The translations under genes were made by a program, and so were the position numbers. Positions 22,517 to 35,701 of a DNA stretch of 64,000 bases are shown here, in pieces. How positions within the stretch are numbered: the stretch's first letter is position 1; every line of letters starts with the position of its first letter. Origin of the DNA: Oryzias latipes (lineage: Eukaryota; Chordata; Actinopteri; Beloniformes; Adrianichthyidae); the NCBI RefSeq assembly GCF_002234675.1, contig NC_019859.2, forward strand, positions 29,396,434 through 29,460,433, in the 5' to 3' direction. The notes beneath the pieces were generated by a model that saw nothing but the letters and a program-made list of their open reading frames with translations, did no database searches and was not told the origin of the DNA.

Positions 22517-23650
22517 AATTTATTTGATATTTTAAGTATTTTATGTTCTCTTTTTACTAATTTGATATGTATGTAAATGTGTAAAATTATATATAAATAT
22601 AAATAAATATATATGTATATATGTATTTATCTATTTTAATTTTTATTATATTACTTTTACATTTTATTTGTAACTCCAGTGTTGAGTGTCCAGTCATGAA
22701 GTCAAAGATCAGTCTCCTCAGAAGGATCCTCCACATCAGTGACTGACCCTTCTCGGTGAACGGGGTCGCTGCAGTGGGATCTTCCAGGTCTGGCTCTTTG
22801 TTTAGATCTGGGGGGGTCCTGTAGTAGTGTATTCTGTGAACTTGAGTGGGGGTCACTGATATGAACATGCCCCAAAAATATTATTTCCCCACTTCAGTGC
22901 AAAGTCACGTTTCTACATTGCATCATTTCATCATTTTTCTCACCATGGTGTGTGTGTGGGGGGGGGTTGTTGGCCTTGTATGGGTTTTAAATTAAATATT
23001 TGTTTCATTATTTGTCTTTGGGCCTTCTCACAGACAAGTCAGACTTTTCTAATGTAAACTTTCTTCTAAACCTCACAAGGTTCACAAAATGGTGCAGATA
23101 AAGTCGATACAGAAACATATTTCCCTGGAGTGACAGAGCAGAAAGTCCAGAAACACCAGAATGGCAGAAAGTCTTTCTTCATCTAAAAAAAAAGTTTGCA
23201 GCTGCAGAACTCTTCCAGTTCCTGCAGAGACATGTGGCAGGTGGAGATGCCCTGAAAACGCCAGACAGAGCCAACACCTCAGGAAGGGGTAAACCACTAA
23301 TGCTAATTGCCACCATGGCAACCATTTTAGTCAAGATTGTGTGCGAACCAGAAATTTCCTTTTTTTTTTTTCTTTCTTTCTGTGGTTTTATAAAGTTGAG
23401 TGAAATCCTGAAGTTACATCATTTTGATGTTGCTGTCAGAGAACATGGGGAGGAACGCAGCAAGGTTTACCTGCTTATCCTTCCAGGAAAAAACACAACC
23501 TGCACATTTTCTCAAACTGAGAATAACCTTCTATCAAATAAGGAAACAAAAAGTATAGCTTGTAGTTTGTTTTTGCCATGTGCAGTTGTCTTCAGTCACA
23601 TGCACCTTTACAGGAGCTGCAAAGTTTTGGGTTGTATTGGGGCATGGAGG
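22517..23650. other. Intergenic, nothing recognised
   Basis: Contains an ATAT-rich stretch (22560-22640) and unassigned sequence. No supported gene. Confidence 0.4.
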
Positions 23651-23654
23651 GTTG

Positions 23655-24300
23655 TACAGAGGATCAGCCACATTTCAAGGTGAACGTAGGTGTGTCCTAT
23701 ATATAGTTCCCTTAAGGCTCTTATGGTCACATCAAGGGACTTGATGAAAATGGAATGTACCAATGTTGTGCGTCTGTTTAGCATATCTTGAAGTATTTGT
23801 AAGGATAAGGTAAGTACACGCACATGTGGACGATGCTGTCGTACACTGCCTGACTACATAATGCTGATAGGATGCCCACAAAACTCTGATTGTCTAACGT
23901 CCTCATTTCTAACAGTCAGGCTGCCTGCAAGGAGCTCACCAGGAGTCCATACTTATCATGTGAACAGCGCTGATGGGCTTCTTGCTCAGGATTTGGAGAA
24001 GTTGAAAAACTGTAAAATCTGTACAGAATGCCTGCGTCTCATCTACTTCACCTCAGAGATACTTTAAAACTTTAGTAGTTCTCATACTGCTCGCCATTTT
24101 TATTGCACCGGTAAGGTTATGTTGGGGATGGGAAGGGCAGTAAGCTAGCAGGGAGAGCGTGTAAACAGAAGGAAGACAGAAAGTAGGGACGGGCTTACTC
24201 TGCACAAACAGTCCCACCCACAACTCAGAGGCTAATTTCTAATTAACTACTGCCGTTCTGCAGAACACATCATAGAAAACTACACAGGAATTTTGATTTA
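23655..24300. repeat. Dispersed repeat of unknown family, copy 2
   Basis: It shares TTCCCTTAAGGCTCTTATGG and GGATGCCCACAAAACTCTG-like words with 4105-4210 and 5640-5880 in the same order. Boundaries are unclear. Confidence 0.5.
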
Positions 24301-24399
24301 AAAAAAAAAAGCGACATAACAATAATTAAAATATCAGTGGGAACGCTTTTAAAATAGACCACAAGATGACTGAAGTGGGACTTTAAAAAATGGTTTGAG

Positions 24400-24592
24400 C
24401 AGAGCTGCCCATGCCTGATCTTTAAAACCTACCACCCAACCTGTTTTTTCTGCTCTTCGTCACTGTATATGCAAGCCGATCATTTGGATCAGGTGTCCAT
24501 CCCAATGAGGAGACACCAGGGTTAGCCAACAGCAGAGAGGACTGTGAAACAAGCACAGTGGTAGTTCTCCAGGACCTGGGTTGGGCAGCTTC
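24400..24592. repeat. MITE-like remnant
   Basis: The ends resemble inverted repeats (GAGCTGCCCATGCCTG and GACCTGGGTTGGGCAGCT). The middle holds TTGGATCAGGTGT, shared with the 8620-8775 remnant. Confidence 0.5.
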
Positions 24593-27500
24593 CTACATGA
24601 ACAGTTATTCTTACAACTCCTTTAAAATATGGTCCGTCTACCATATGACAGAATCACGGGCATTTTTCTGCAAACCCAGGGGTTTCAGTATGACTGCTTT
24701 TCAAGGATCTTGTAATGACATTTGTTGAATCTTCAACACCAGGATGCTCTGGAGTCCAGCAGCTGATCGGCGGCCCCTCATCATCGTCTATGGAGCAATA
24801 AAGGCTGATGTGTTGGTTTTTTCCATCATGAATTCTGTCATTGGGTTTAGTCGGACATGGTGAATGTGTTCTTCATTCCAGGTCGTGTTTACAGAACTTT
24901 GCAAAGATCAAACCCTTTCTGAACGTCCTGACATGAAAAGGCAAAGAATTGAAAGAGGGTGTACCTTCTTTCACACAGCTGTGGATTATCTGATAATTTA
25001 CATTCCTTGTGACAATGAACACGTCAGCTGCAGCGCTCCAACCGCTGCACAAAGCCCCAAAACTGTGACGCCATTAGGAGCTGGAATCTGGAACTGTTTA
25101 GCAGATCAAGGAGTGACTTTCTGAGCCCTAAGAGTATTTATTTCTTTTTATACCTCTACAAGCTTTACTCTGTATTATTGGTAGTTATGGAGCAGAAAAT
25201 GGAATTCCCAGAAAAATAAGCCTGGGTGCTGTCGGACTGCAGGTAACCTTACAAGTCATTTAATCTCGTTTCGACTCCAAAAAGGTTATTTTTCTGACAA
25301 AGCCAGAAGAAAAATGTTGGACACTTGGGAAAAGCTATCTAATATATTTATATAGAGCAAAATACAAACACTTTTTTTATTTGGTGTTGTTAAAATGATG
25401 GGATCATTTCACCACCCGGACCTGTTGAGACTCTTCTAGTTTCTCTTTCTGACTTTTACTGAATCCAAAAAAGTCAAAGCATTCCGTTTCTATAGATTGT
25501 ATTTCCTTGTAAAGATCTGAACTCCTTTTATGACATCTTGACACCTTTACCATCTTGAAAAGTTCATTTCTTTTATGGGGCGGGTCCAGTTTGTCAGCTC
25601 TGCGACATCTGTCCAGCCAGTCTGGACCAGAGCGAAAACACACATAAATTCCTGCGCAGAGTGGCATTCCCATTTGACGTAAAGCGATCTGCTGTTTGCT
25701 CGCCAAAACTGAGCGAACAAGATCACTGGCACTATTTCTGCTGCACTTTTTTTTGTTGAAGGAGTCTGTAAGGCAAAATGCACTTAATCCCGGTGCTTTT
25801 GTTCCTGCCACTGCAGCTGTAAAAACTGAGAGAGGAGCGCTGAGGCCTGTGAAGATCCCAGCTTCCATCTAGACTTTGTGCTTCTGTCACCTTTATCCTG
25901 TGAAACCTATATTTTTCCTCACAATCATCCTTCAGCTGAGCCACAGCTGTCATGATTTAACTCTTGTCCTATAGATGGACTGAGGCATGCCTCACAGATG
26001 TCCGAGACATGTTCATAGATCTGTTATGAATGCATCAAAAGTCCAGTAAACTGAGGCTTTTACCACCATTCACTAATGAAATAAATGGAACAAAGTCAAA
26101 TCTGGTTTCTCTGCCATGTGGGCGATTATTGAAGCTCTTATTGGACTGGTTTGTAAAGAAGACTTAGGACCATAGCCAGTTAGCTTGAAGACAAAAACAG
26201 GGATGGACGGCTGCTCTTGAGGGGTTAGACGGAAAAGGTTTGCACACCAGCGCCCCCTGTAAAGGCAGAATGATCTTTGTTGGCTAAAGTGATGGAGTTT
26301 TTCATCTAATGGTGTTTATTATTGGTTTCACATAATGACCTATTATACTTTAAAAAGAAAATGGATCATTACATTAATTTTATTTCAATAGCACTTGTTT
26401 TATTGTCATGCTACAATTCAATATACAAAATTACAACAATGTTTGAGATTAACGCCACATTTAATGGGTTTTTAGTGGAAGCAAAGGGTGACAGTGGAGA
26501 AGAAAACTCTAAAGCAGACTCAGGTAAGGTGGGCTGGGGGGTCTGCTGTGAGTTGTTGGAGGAAAGAGAAGAACACAAACACACTGGAATCACACAGTTT
26601 GTTATGGTTTTTGAAAGCCCCACTGGAATGATCCATATTATGTAAGCTAATAATAATGCAGGCTAGCCAGCACACATGGGTCCAGACTGCAGGACTAACG
26701 ATGTGATCTACTTTCAATCCCACACGTGTAAAGCTCTGCTGATATCTGTGACTTTTGTTCACAAATGTTTCAAAATGTGGGTCTCTGAAGCTACGTTTTT
26801 GTTTTTTTTGTGGCATCCCTGTGAAATGGGATATCATCCACTCAGTAATGCTCTGAAAAAGGTGTTCAGTGAGGCCGTGGTAGAGGCGTAAGATAAGATG
26901 TCCTGTCAGTCAAAAGGTTACACTGAGCAAGAAAAGGTTTGGAACCAGCCTGTGATTATGTTTGCATTCATTGTAAAGTCAGACTGAATGGGGACTGAGC
27001 TGGTTGTGTAACAAGCCTCTGCATGACAATCACTGTGTGAACTGACCTGCTTCCAAACACTTTACTACCAGCTTTAATCCACAGGCCAAAGTGTTTCCCT
27101 CCTGGTTCTAAAACACGCCGTCAGATCGCAGAGAGTGACGCTCTGCATTTTTCTAAATGCCACAAATGTTTTTCCTCCATAAGAACAGACAACTGTCCTT
27201 ACCATGCTGTGCCACACAAATCAGAACCAGATTAAGAATACATTGCTTGTTCCATCAGGACTGAGTATGTATTATAAATAAGAAAGAAAAAACCCAAATC
27301 TGCTTTTGAAAAGGAGGAGTTTCATTTTATAACTGTCACATTCCTGCCCCTTTCTTTCCTTCAGTTGGAGTGATCTTCCATCTGCAGAAAACAAACTTGA
27401 TCATGAGTTTATTATTTAAACCTTTTACTTTAAAAGCTCTAACCAGCTGGAGACTAAAGAAGTGAGCTAATAAACACATATCTTTTACTACAGTCCCTAA

Positions 27501-27715
27501 TTTAACTTGTCTTCCATCAAGCCAGAACACAACTGTTAATTTTTTCATTTGCTGTCATGTCTACTTCTCAAAAACCCTTAAACAGGATTCTTCTGAGGGT
27601 TTTGGAGGGTCTGGAGTTCAGGAGATGCAAATGTCAGAGCAGGAACGCAAGTCAGTTAATCAGCGACAACTTAGAGATATAAAATAAAAAGAAAGAAGAC
27701 GTTCACTTGTTTTCC
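24593..27715. other. Intergenic, no supported gene
   Basis: The longest open frame is 154 codons on the - strand (25404-25868). It matches no family I know and has no visible splice or promoter context. No other feature could be supported. Confidence 0.35.
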
Positions 27716-27719
27716 TTTG

Positions 27720-28030
27720 ACATCCTGGTTCAGTGGAATCTCTCAGACATTTCTTAGAGCTGTGGGGTTAAGCCCTCAGTGGCGAGAGCCGCCGTGAATC
27801 ATGCAGTCTCTGCAGGCTCAGCATGGTAAAACAATTAAGCTTTCCTTTGAAGAAGGCTAAACAAACAGGACAGCACTCAACACCAGCCTTGTCCTCTCCC
27901 TTCACTCTGTTACTCCTGTTCTTGAAGTGGCCTTTTCTGTAACGGCACCCTGTCCGCCCCTCGCTCCGTGCTCCCAGGGAGAAGCTCCATCTCCCGCGGC
28001 GCTCAACAGGAAGAAGCCGATGCAGAAAAT
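27720..28030. promoter_or_regulatory. Candidate conserved noncoding element
   Basis: A compact repeat-free block includes AATCATGCAGTCTCTGCAGG and AAAACAATTAAGCTTTCC. Its ordered mix of homeodomain and HMG-type words resembles a developmental enhancer. This is a judgement of appearance only. Confidence 0.25.
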
Positions 28031-29315
28031 TGATAGATTGATTGTTGGATGGATGTGTGGATGAAAAGGTCTTTCCCTTTAGTGCTTTCTGACTCTTATA
28101 CCTGCAACTCCAGCTCCCCCCATGTCAACCAGTCATCCTCCATTCCCTTCATCCTTCTGTGATTAAGCATTCTTAGTCAGCGCTGACTCTTCTTGGAATG
28201 AGGAGCAGAGAGGATGGAGGAGAAAGGAGGCCCAAGTGTTTGACAGGCAGGCGGGTTTTTCACTTTTGAATTAAAATTTTGGAATGTTTGAGTGAAAGGC
28301 TCTAAGTGATGTAAAACTTTATTTTTTTTAAATGTAAATATTGTTATGGCATTACAGGATCTATGTCTGGACTTTGATGTAGAAATGTTCTGCATGGTTC
28401 ATATTCTTGCAGACTCATTCACCCCAAATAGTTTAAGTCACGAAAGGAATCAAACTTTGAGCAGTTTCTTTTCATGGTGACAACAGCTGTGGAAGCTGGA
28501 AACCTGGAACTAAATCTGACTGTGGATATTAAACTGACAACCTCAAATTGGGGTTTTTTAGTTTGCTTCCAAACATCTCTCTGGGACAGTCCTGTCAAAA
28601 TTAGAAAAATGCTGTGTACTCTGCCAAACAATGTTCCAGAAATTGACAAATTTCCAGAGAAATCAGAAAAAGTAAAGTTTGAATCACTATTAGGCCCACC
28701 CATCTGCCAGACAAAACAGCCCACTCCCATATACGCCTGAATTTGATCAAATAAAAAGGTCTGATTTGAAAGAATGCCGGCCCATAGTTATTAAAACATA
28801 GCATAACATACTGTAAAATCAAACCATCCCAGAAACCAGACTTTACTTACATGTATTTAATTGTAAAATGTGCTTTTTTAGCACGAGTCAAGGAAAAATG
28901 GTTCCCTTTGCAACCTGCCTCCAGTGGTATTTGGTGGAACTGCAACATTTGCGTCTTCCTGTTAAATGGATCAAACTTGAGAACGGAAGGTGAGGGCGTG
29001 GCTTTTACACTCTGCACTCTAAAGAGAGAGAGCCAGAGACTGAAGCAGAACAAACCCCACGAAAAATTCAGCTGCTGCCCTTTTGGGGGCGCTGTAATCT
29101 AAAATGACTCCAACTCCTGGCATGAAGAAGAAAACTGTCTTCTGTTTCTCTCTCTGAAGAAGCTCCTAACTACACCACCTTTATCCAGCAGACTTTTCCA
29201 AAATGCTTTATGATTCCTGACTCTTCAGATTCACACTGTGGCTGTTTAATTTCTCCTCCAAACACACAGATCTTACAGGATTTCCTCTCTTAAGATCCCC
29301 TCCTCTGTTTGGCCC
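28031..29315. other. Intergenic, nothing recognised
   Basis: No supported gene, RNA or mobile element was seen. Confidence 0.35.
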
Positions 29316-29317
29316 AT

Positions 29318-29872
29318 GGAATTCATTGACTGTATAGGAGAACCTGGACTGAGCAACTGTGATGTTATCCATGGAAAATGCCTTACTTCTGGCTCCAGCA
29401 AAGTGAAGCCAATTTAGTTGCCATTTTTCCGCAATGCGGACATCGTCACGTTGGAGCCAGACAACAGTATTTGGTCCAAGTCGGTCTGAGTCAATGTTTC
29501 TATGGCAACTGTTGTTGCCAATCATGAATGAGCTTGTTGGAAGTCCACATTCCTTCCACTGAAAGCGGGCTCAGGAGAATCTGTCAATCAAACTTTGGGG
29601 GTCAGGGCCAGCGGGCACCACATGCTTTTACTACGGTATCTGATTGGTCTGTTCATAACTTGAATAACTTGCGTTAAAAAATATACATAATGAAAAAACA
29701 AACAGAGATTAGCAGGAAGATGTTAAGAAAAAGATGTCAGAACAAGACTTGGTATTCCAACAAATAGAATGACAGAGTAATACAGTTTATGTTTATTTGC
29801 CAATAGAAGTCTATGTGATTTTGGCTTCTTGGAGCCAGCAAGTACTTCCTGCTTGGATGGGGGGGGGGGGGG
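29318..29872. repeat. Undescribed interspersed repeat, copy 1, ending in a G-run
   Basis: About 550 bp aligns in order with 38588-39124: CATTGACTGTAT near the left, CACGTTGGAGCCAGAC, CTGATTGGTC, TAACTTGAATAACTTGCGT, ATAGAAGTCTATGTGATTTT near the right, then a G-run at about 29858-29872. No coding capacity was recognised. Confidence 0.65.
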
Positions 29873-31856
29873 CTAATATGCCAAGAGACAGTGGCTGTTT
29901 TTAAGGAATTAAAGATCTAAAGGCATTACCAAACAAGACATGCTAACTTTGACTAATTGGGATTGAATGGTGTCTGGAAGCATCTGGAAATTGTTTTAAC
30001 AGCACAACAGGGTTTTTTTACAAGAACCCCACAAATGAAATGAAAACGCCTCAAAAGCAAGCTACAAGGCAGAAACACCGATTACAAAGTACTGCAAACC
30101 TTTTACCATTGGGGAAGTACATTTATATGACACATACAGTCAATGGTCTGGACTAGAGCTCTCTCGTTTGGTCCAAACCAGAGCTCAGGTGAGCTGTCAC
30201 ACCTGCAGAACCATGAGGACCAGCAGAGGAAACCAGATCTGGACCCGACCTGGACCAGACCTGCCAAAATCAAAGGGCCCTTGAATAGTGTCAAAGGGGC
30301 AGGTTGATGGAGGTGAGATATCATAACCATAGTAAAAGATTAAAATGTAGTGCTGGCAGGTAGATGACACAGAAGAGTACAAGCTGCTGAAACGTTCCCA
30401 AACAACGGGACATTAGACTCTCACACAATAAAAAGGCTGTGGGTGATGCCTGTGTTATCATATTGGAACCTTTCTTTGAGAGGATATTTCCTGTTCCTCA
30501 GTAAAGGGACTGAGTTGTGACCAACAGGAGGTAACCTTTAAAAAAACAAGCTTGATTGGGATGTTGTGTTCTGGCTTTCATTTTTATCAGTCACCACAGC
30601 TGTTTCTGCTTTGCTAGTTTTCGTGCATGGTTTCTGCTGCTCATTGTCAGATCCCTGCATGTCACTTCTGCTTTGAGTCGCACCGAGGTTCCAGTCTGTT
30701 AGAGTGTCGTCATGCTTTACTTTTTTCATGTTTAGGTTCAGTTTTTGGGTGGGGGCTTTGCTCATTTGTTTCTGTTTTCAGCATCTGCAGAGTACTCCAC
30801 CTCCTTTGGGTCTCACAACCATCATTTCTGACAGGGAATCAAAGTGGTTTTCTTTAATCCTTTACAACCTTCAGTCCTTGTTACTGGTCTGGAATGTGGG
30901 CCCTTCTTGAAATGAACTCAAATGAACATAAGAATATTCAAAAAACTACTGTACACCTTTTACAAAATAAACTGAAATGGATGTAACAAAACAAAGGTAT
31001 CACATCTAAGATTGCTGCGGTAATGTGTTCATAGAATGAGTAGAAACCTGTTATGTAATGGGAACCATCAGATTGTAGCATCACGACCGTAGCCCAAAGG
31101 TTGGCCTGTGAGGCTGCACACAGGTTTTTCTCTTTCCAAATGGTTGCTTTGGCATGTCCGTGCCATTTGAGCTTTCTCAGTAGCAAAGCCACAAATCTTG
31201 TTTTATTTGATGCGTTTGTCACTATAGGCATTCGCTCCATTTGTTCCCCTGTTGCCCCCTGCCCCGTCCCCCAATTACACGGCTCCTGTGTGGCTCCTCT
31301 GTGCATGATAAGCAGCTGTACAGCAGGTGATGCAGACTGGGGCATCTTGGAAATTCACTGGTCAATTTGGATTACCAACATCTCTGTGGATTTCTCACAG
31401 GCAGCAGTTTTCTCCGTTTTCTCCAAAACGGAGAAAACTGGCCTGAAGCAGCAACGAGCGATGTTTTTCCAGAAATAGATCAAAGTTCATGAATCAAGTG
31501 GAATTTAGTTCAAAAGGCTGATAAATGATGAAGGGTCACCAAAGAACATAAAGAGTATCTTTTTTCAGCTGTTGACTTAGTGAGGTTTCAGCATAGAGGG
31601 CGTCATGTCAATCAAAGAGTTTAATCGCGCCCCTGTCAAAATAAAGATTCCTTCCCTATCCATCTGCATGAGGCTTTTGATTTGTAAACAAGTCTCTGTG
31701 ATCAGGAGTCATTTGAGCACACTTTAGTTTGAGAACAGAAATTAGAGAGACTAAAGGAAATAGGGGGAAATTGGTGGAGTTACTTTTGATGAAAACAGGT
31801 TATGGGGTGCTTTAAATAAACAAACTTATAAGAACAGTTGAAGCTTTTCATTAAAT
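29873..31856. other. Intergenic, short repeat only
   Basis: At about 30148-30262 there is a repeat (GGACTAGAGCTCTC, AACCAGATCTGGACC) that recurs near 36750-36845. Nothing else could be supported. Confidence 0.35.
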
Positions 31857-31874
31857 AATTTTTTACTGATTGTC

Positions 31875-32097
31875 GGAGCCAGTTTAGCTCGTGCTGGTTT
31901 GCAGCGCCTTCCGTCCGTGAAACCAGGGTTCGACTCCGGGCTGCTCCCTGTTCCCTTCTCTACTTCTGTGCCGGTCCCAAGCCCGGTTGCTTTGAGAGGG
32001 TTGCGTCAGGAAGGGCATCCGGTGTAAAACATTGCCAAGTTTACCATGCAACTCGTTCGCTGTGGCGACCCCTGATGGGAAAAGCCGAAAGAGAGAC
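31875..32097 (+). mobile_element. tRNA-headed SINE with 18-bp target duplication
   Basis: This is a full-length copy starting GGAGCCAGTTTAGCTCGTGC with a B box GGTTCGACTCC at 31927-31937. It is flanked by a perfect direct repeat AATTTTTTACTGATTGTC at 31857-31874 and 32098-32115, which fixes both boundaries and indicates a fairly young insertion. Confidence 0.92.
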
Positions 32098-32115
32098 AAT
32101 TTTTTACTGATTGTC

Positions 32116-33180
32116 AGGAATGATTCCAAGAAAATGTCAAGTATTTACCATTTTTGTTATTTTGCTAAACTTCTCACATCGGTTTTATCATTTTTCTTTT
32201 CAAAATATAGTCCTACTCCAGGGAGTGTCACAAAAACATCAGGCTTAATGGGCTGGAAAACCAAAAACGGAGCACAAGGAGTTAAGAAGGGAGGAGGAGG
32301 AGGAGGAGCAAGGAGGGAATGAGAAAAAGAGCATAGGGAGGTACGATTCCCAGAGGACTGCTGAAGTTTCCCTCTTTCTTCTCTGCCTTTTGCATGGTCC
32401 TCTCACTCCCAGGTCTGCACAGCTGTGTCAGAGCCGGGGGCTGGTTTCTCCAGAGCCCAGATGAAAGAGCCGCCCTGAGCAGCCCTGCAGGTAGGTCTGC
32501 TAAAGCCATTGCTCTGGCTGTCCAGCACATGGAACAAAACGGGAGAAGGCGTTCAGGAAAAAAAAGAGCGAGGGGGGGAAAAGATGATGGAATGAAAACA
32601 GCAAAGAAGAAAGAAAAATAACAGAAGACATGGAGAGTGACAAGGTGTAAAGATCTGGGGGCAGAGTGGTGGTGGTGGTGGTGGTGGGGGGTGGGGGGGG
32701 GAAAGCAGCCATGGCCGTCCTCCGCCACCCGACGGAACAATGTCTGCTTTTATTGACTTTGTTTAACAGTTTTCAGTGGAAGCTCCGATGTGTTTACAAG
32801 ACTGTAAATCACACTCTTGTCAGGGCGGGGGGGTCACGGAGTGAAGGACAACCGAGGCATCTAAGATGCTTGGAGCACAGGAGGACTGAGTGAGCCATCC
32901 GCATCTTTGCAGCTTCCTGCAAAGATGCAAGGGGGGGGGGGGGGGGTGTCACTAAAAAGAGCAAAAGAAGCTGTTTCAGACCCACAGCTGTGAAGGAAGA
33001 AGAAAATAAATCAGCTTGACTCAGAAACAGTTAAAGTGTCAGCAGAGAACTCCTTTCCATATCTGTGAGAACATCATCACACACAAACACTTTTAGCAAA
33101 ACTGCCCCCCACCCCGTCACTTCTGCACACGGGGGCCGCTCCTGGACCGTCGCTTCGCCCACTCAAAGACTCGCTCAGCT
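32116..33180. other. Intergenic, purine-rich with simple repeats
   Basis: It contains a (GGA)n-like run near 32290, a (TGG)n tract at about 32667-32688 continuing into a G-run, and another G-run at 32930-32946. No gene was supported. Confidence 0.5.
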
Positions 33181-33219
33181 CCGTTGACATGACTCGCTGC
33201 TTCACATGTCACTGGTTTC

Positions 33220-33470
33220 CACAAAGTGACACAAACACACACTTACCCACAAAGACACACTCACACAAATATACACACGTGAAAAACAAACAAACAACCA
33301 CACACACAAACACATGTAACTACGCACAAACGCATACACAAACACACGTACATACTAATACACACATGTGCACAACACACATACGTAGAAACGCACACAC
33401 AAAAAATATGCACAAACAAAAACACACAATCCTCTACACCACCTCACAAAAATATAGACGCACACGTGTT
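33220..33470. repeat. Degenerate (CA)n-rich minisatellite-like stretch
   Basis: CACA-rich sequence with interruptions runs through this interval. The 198-codon frame across it is a product of the repeat (His/Thr/Lys-rich). Confidence 0.8.
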
Positions 33471-33626
33471 CAGGCAATCATCTGCTGTAAAGCTGAAATT
33501 GCCCCCACACACACTTTAGCCACCCACCTCTTCTGTGTCGGTTTAATGTCCCATTACAGAACAATACCTGGACTCACAGGCTGTCTGTCCCACACACAAA
33601 ATGTTCATGATGACGTCAGAGGCTGG

Positions 33627-34212
33627 GGATGTCCCGATTTCTTTGAGTATCTACCGATACCGAGTCCGATCCCATATTTTTGTAACACATTGGGAAAAAA
33701 GAATACGGTAAATGTAAAAAAGGCAGATCCAGGTTTTCCATTATTTTTATTTTATTTACATTCTTTGTTCAGGGCAATTCTGTGAAGTAGTTTGAGCAAG
33801 CAAGTAAAAAATTGTGCAACTTCTAACTATTAGAAATAGGTCATAATTAGTCATGTGAGAAAGTTTGGTGCAGAGTTTTGGTATTTCCAGAACTATTGAA
33901 CATTTTTGATCAGATGTGATTCATATCTCCATTAGAAATTGACAACAATCAAAAACAATGACTTTCTTCCAAAATAATGTATAAATATGATGACATGATG
34001 ATGACATTGCTCCTTTTTCATATGAAGATTTCTACTATAGTATTTATCTGTAATAATAAGCTTGAAAAATACAGTGTTGATCAAAATAAAAATAAATATT
34101 TGATCCCTGATTGGAAAACAACATCCGATACAGATCGAGTCTGAAACTATGTGATCAGGCCCGATATGATCGGGCCCCTGATCACATGATCAGATATCGG
34201 AACATCCCTAAT
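33627..34212. mobile_element. Nonautonomous DNA transposon, GGGATGTCCCGAT ends
   Basis: The left end GGGGATGTCCCGAT and the right end ATCGGAACATCCCTA are inverted. Subterminal CCGAT and GATCAG words repeat internally. No coding remnant and no clear target duplication. Confidence 0.65.
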
Positions 34213-34266
34213 AAAGACATTCTGGGAAATGGCCAGGATGGAAGAAAGGAGGACGAGTTCCTCTCA

Positions 34267-35503
34267 TTAGCTGCGTTTACATGGGCAAAAGTAATCGGAA
34301 TGAACGCCTGATCGGAAGAAAAATGCGTCATGTAAACACGCTGTTCGGAATACTCTGCCCGATCAGACTTGTTCGGATCAAAATATCTTTCCGATCGAGA
34401 TGGGTGGGTTATGCCGATTGTTGATCCGATCGTTGTGCATGTAAACGGTTCATTCCGATCGTGTGTCACTACTGCTCATGTCATGTCATGCATAGACGGT
34501 GTTTCGCTGAGGGAAAGCTTTGCAGCTCATACGGGACTGACCAGCTGCTCTGTGGACGCCCCGTGCAAAGCGCCGCTCCGCTCTCGCCCCGCCGGCTCTC
34601 CCCTCTCTTTCAGCCCTCACGAGGGGGATGTGGGGGAGGAGCGCTTCGTGTCCACTGACGTCTGGACCCGGCACCCGAGCTCTGTGTTCGGGTGCCAGTG
34701 GACCGAGTCAACCTCTCTGAGCAGAGCAGCCAGATTTATTAATGTGTTTGAGGGGAGGATGCTTTGTTACGTGTGCGTTTTGTTGTTTTGTTATGTGTGA
34801 GAATTCGGACTGCGAGCCGTCCCGCTATTCTGGGTTAGCGGCTGCCGGACTCAGGAGAACCGTGTGTGTCCGAGCAGAGCTCCGACCGCCAGCACACACA
34901 GCGGCTTTGGGGCGGTGTGTGAACTTTTCAAAGAAGAAATGTCGCTCAGTCCTTAGTTCAAACAATCACGTGGATTTGTGTTTCCAGTTTTGCCCCGACA
35001 AAATGAAGGCTGATGTTATTACCACATATTTACATGCAGCCAAGATGCAGATTATAGCGTTTCCCGCATGGATTAAATGTTATGTTCATAGATAGGCTAA
35101 AAGTTGTTAGTGCGTGTTAGCCTCTCCTAACACTAGCTTCTTCCAGCTCCGTTCTTCCACAAAAAAGCACTGACCACACGGATTAAAAATAAAATGATGA
35201 GCGAACAGGTGCTTCATAATATTCATTACATTAATAAAAGCATGTTTGGAAGATCGTCTCTTATATTTCCGAGCTGCTGCATAAATGTATGTGGCAGCTG
35301 TTTGTTTACAACGGGACTCATTTCCGCTTACGGTATTTTCAACACTACTGCGCATGGCCATATTAACTTATTCCGACCGAAAGTGTGACCCATGTAAACG
35401 TTTGTTCTAATCGGAAAAAGGTTTTCTGTGCCCATGTGCACGGTTGAATTTTAACCCGACCATTGATCCGATCAAGATATTTTGCCCATGTAACCGCGGC
35501 TAC
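34267..35503. mobile_element. DNA transposon with GCGTTTACATGGGCAAAA ends, GC-rich core
   Basis: The left end TAGCTGCGTTTACATGGGCA and the reverse complement of the right end, TAGCCGCGGTTACATGGGCA, form an inverted repeat with two mismatches. Both subterminal zones carry repeated CGATC/TCGGAA words. The core (34540-34940) is GC-rich and unrelated to the ends. No transposase was recognised, so it may have captured or retained unrelated sequence. Confidence 0.65.
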
Positions 35504-35701
35504 TGTCTGACTGCCATCTCTGAGGAAGCTCCTGAGTTTTTCACCCTATAGCTTTCAGACATTTCACTACTTCTCCTCCAAGAACAGAGCTTACAGCATG
35601 TCCTCCCTTCTTTGTTCCGTGGAAGGTCTGTCTGCTTTCACAGTGAAGTAAACCGCACCAGAGTTCATTTGCAAGAGAACAACGACCCTGACTCTGTACA
35701 G

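Noticed and set aside
33189..33785. 198-codon open frame
   Set aside because: Produced by a CA-rich simple repeat; the His/Thr/Lys pattern is a repeat translation.
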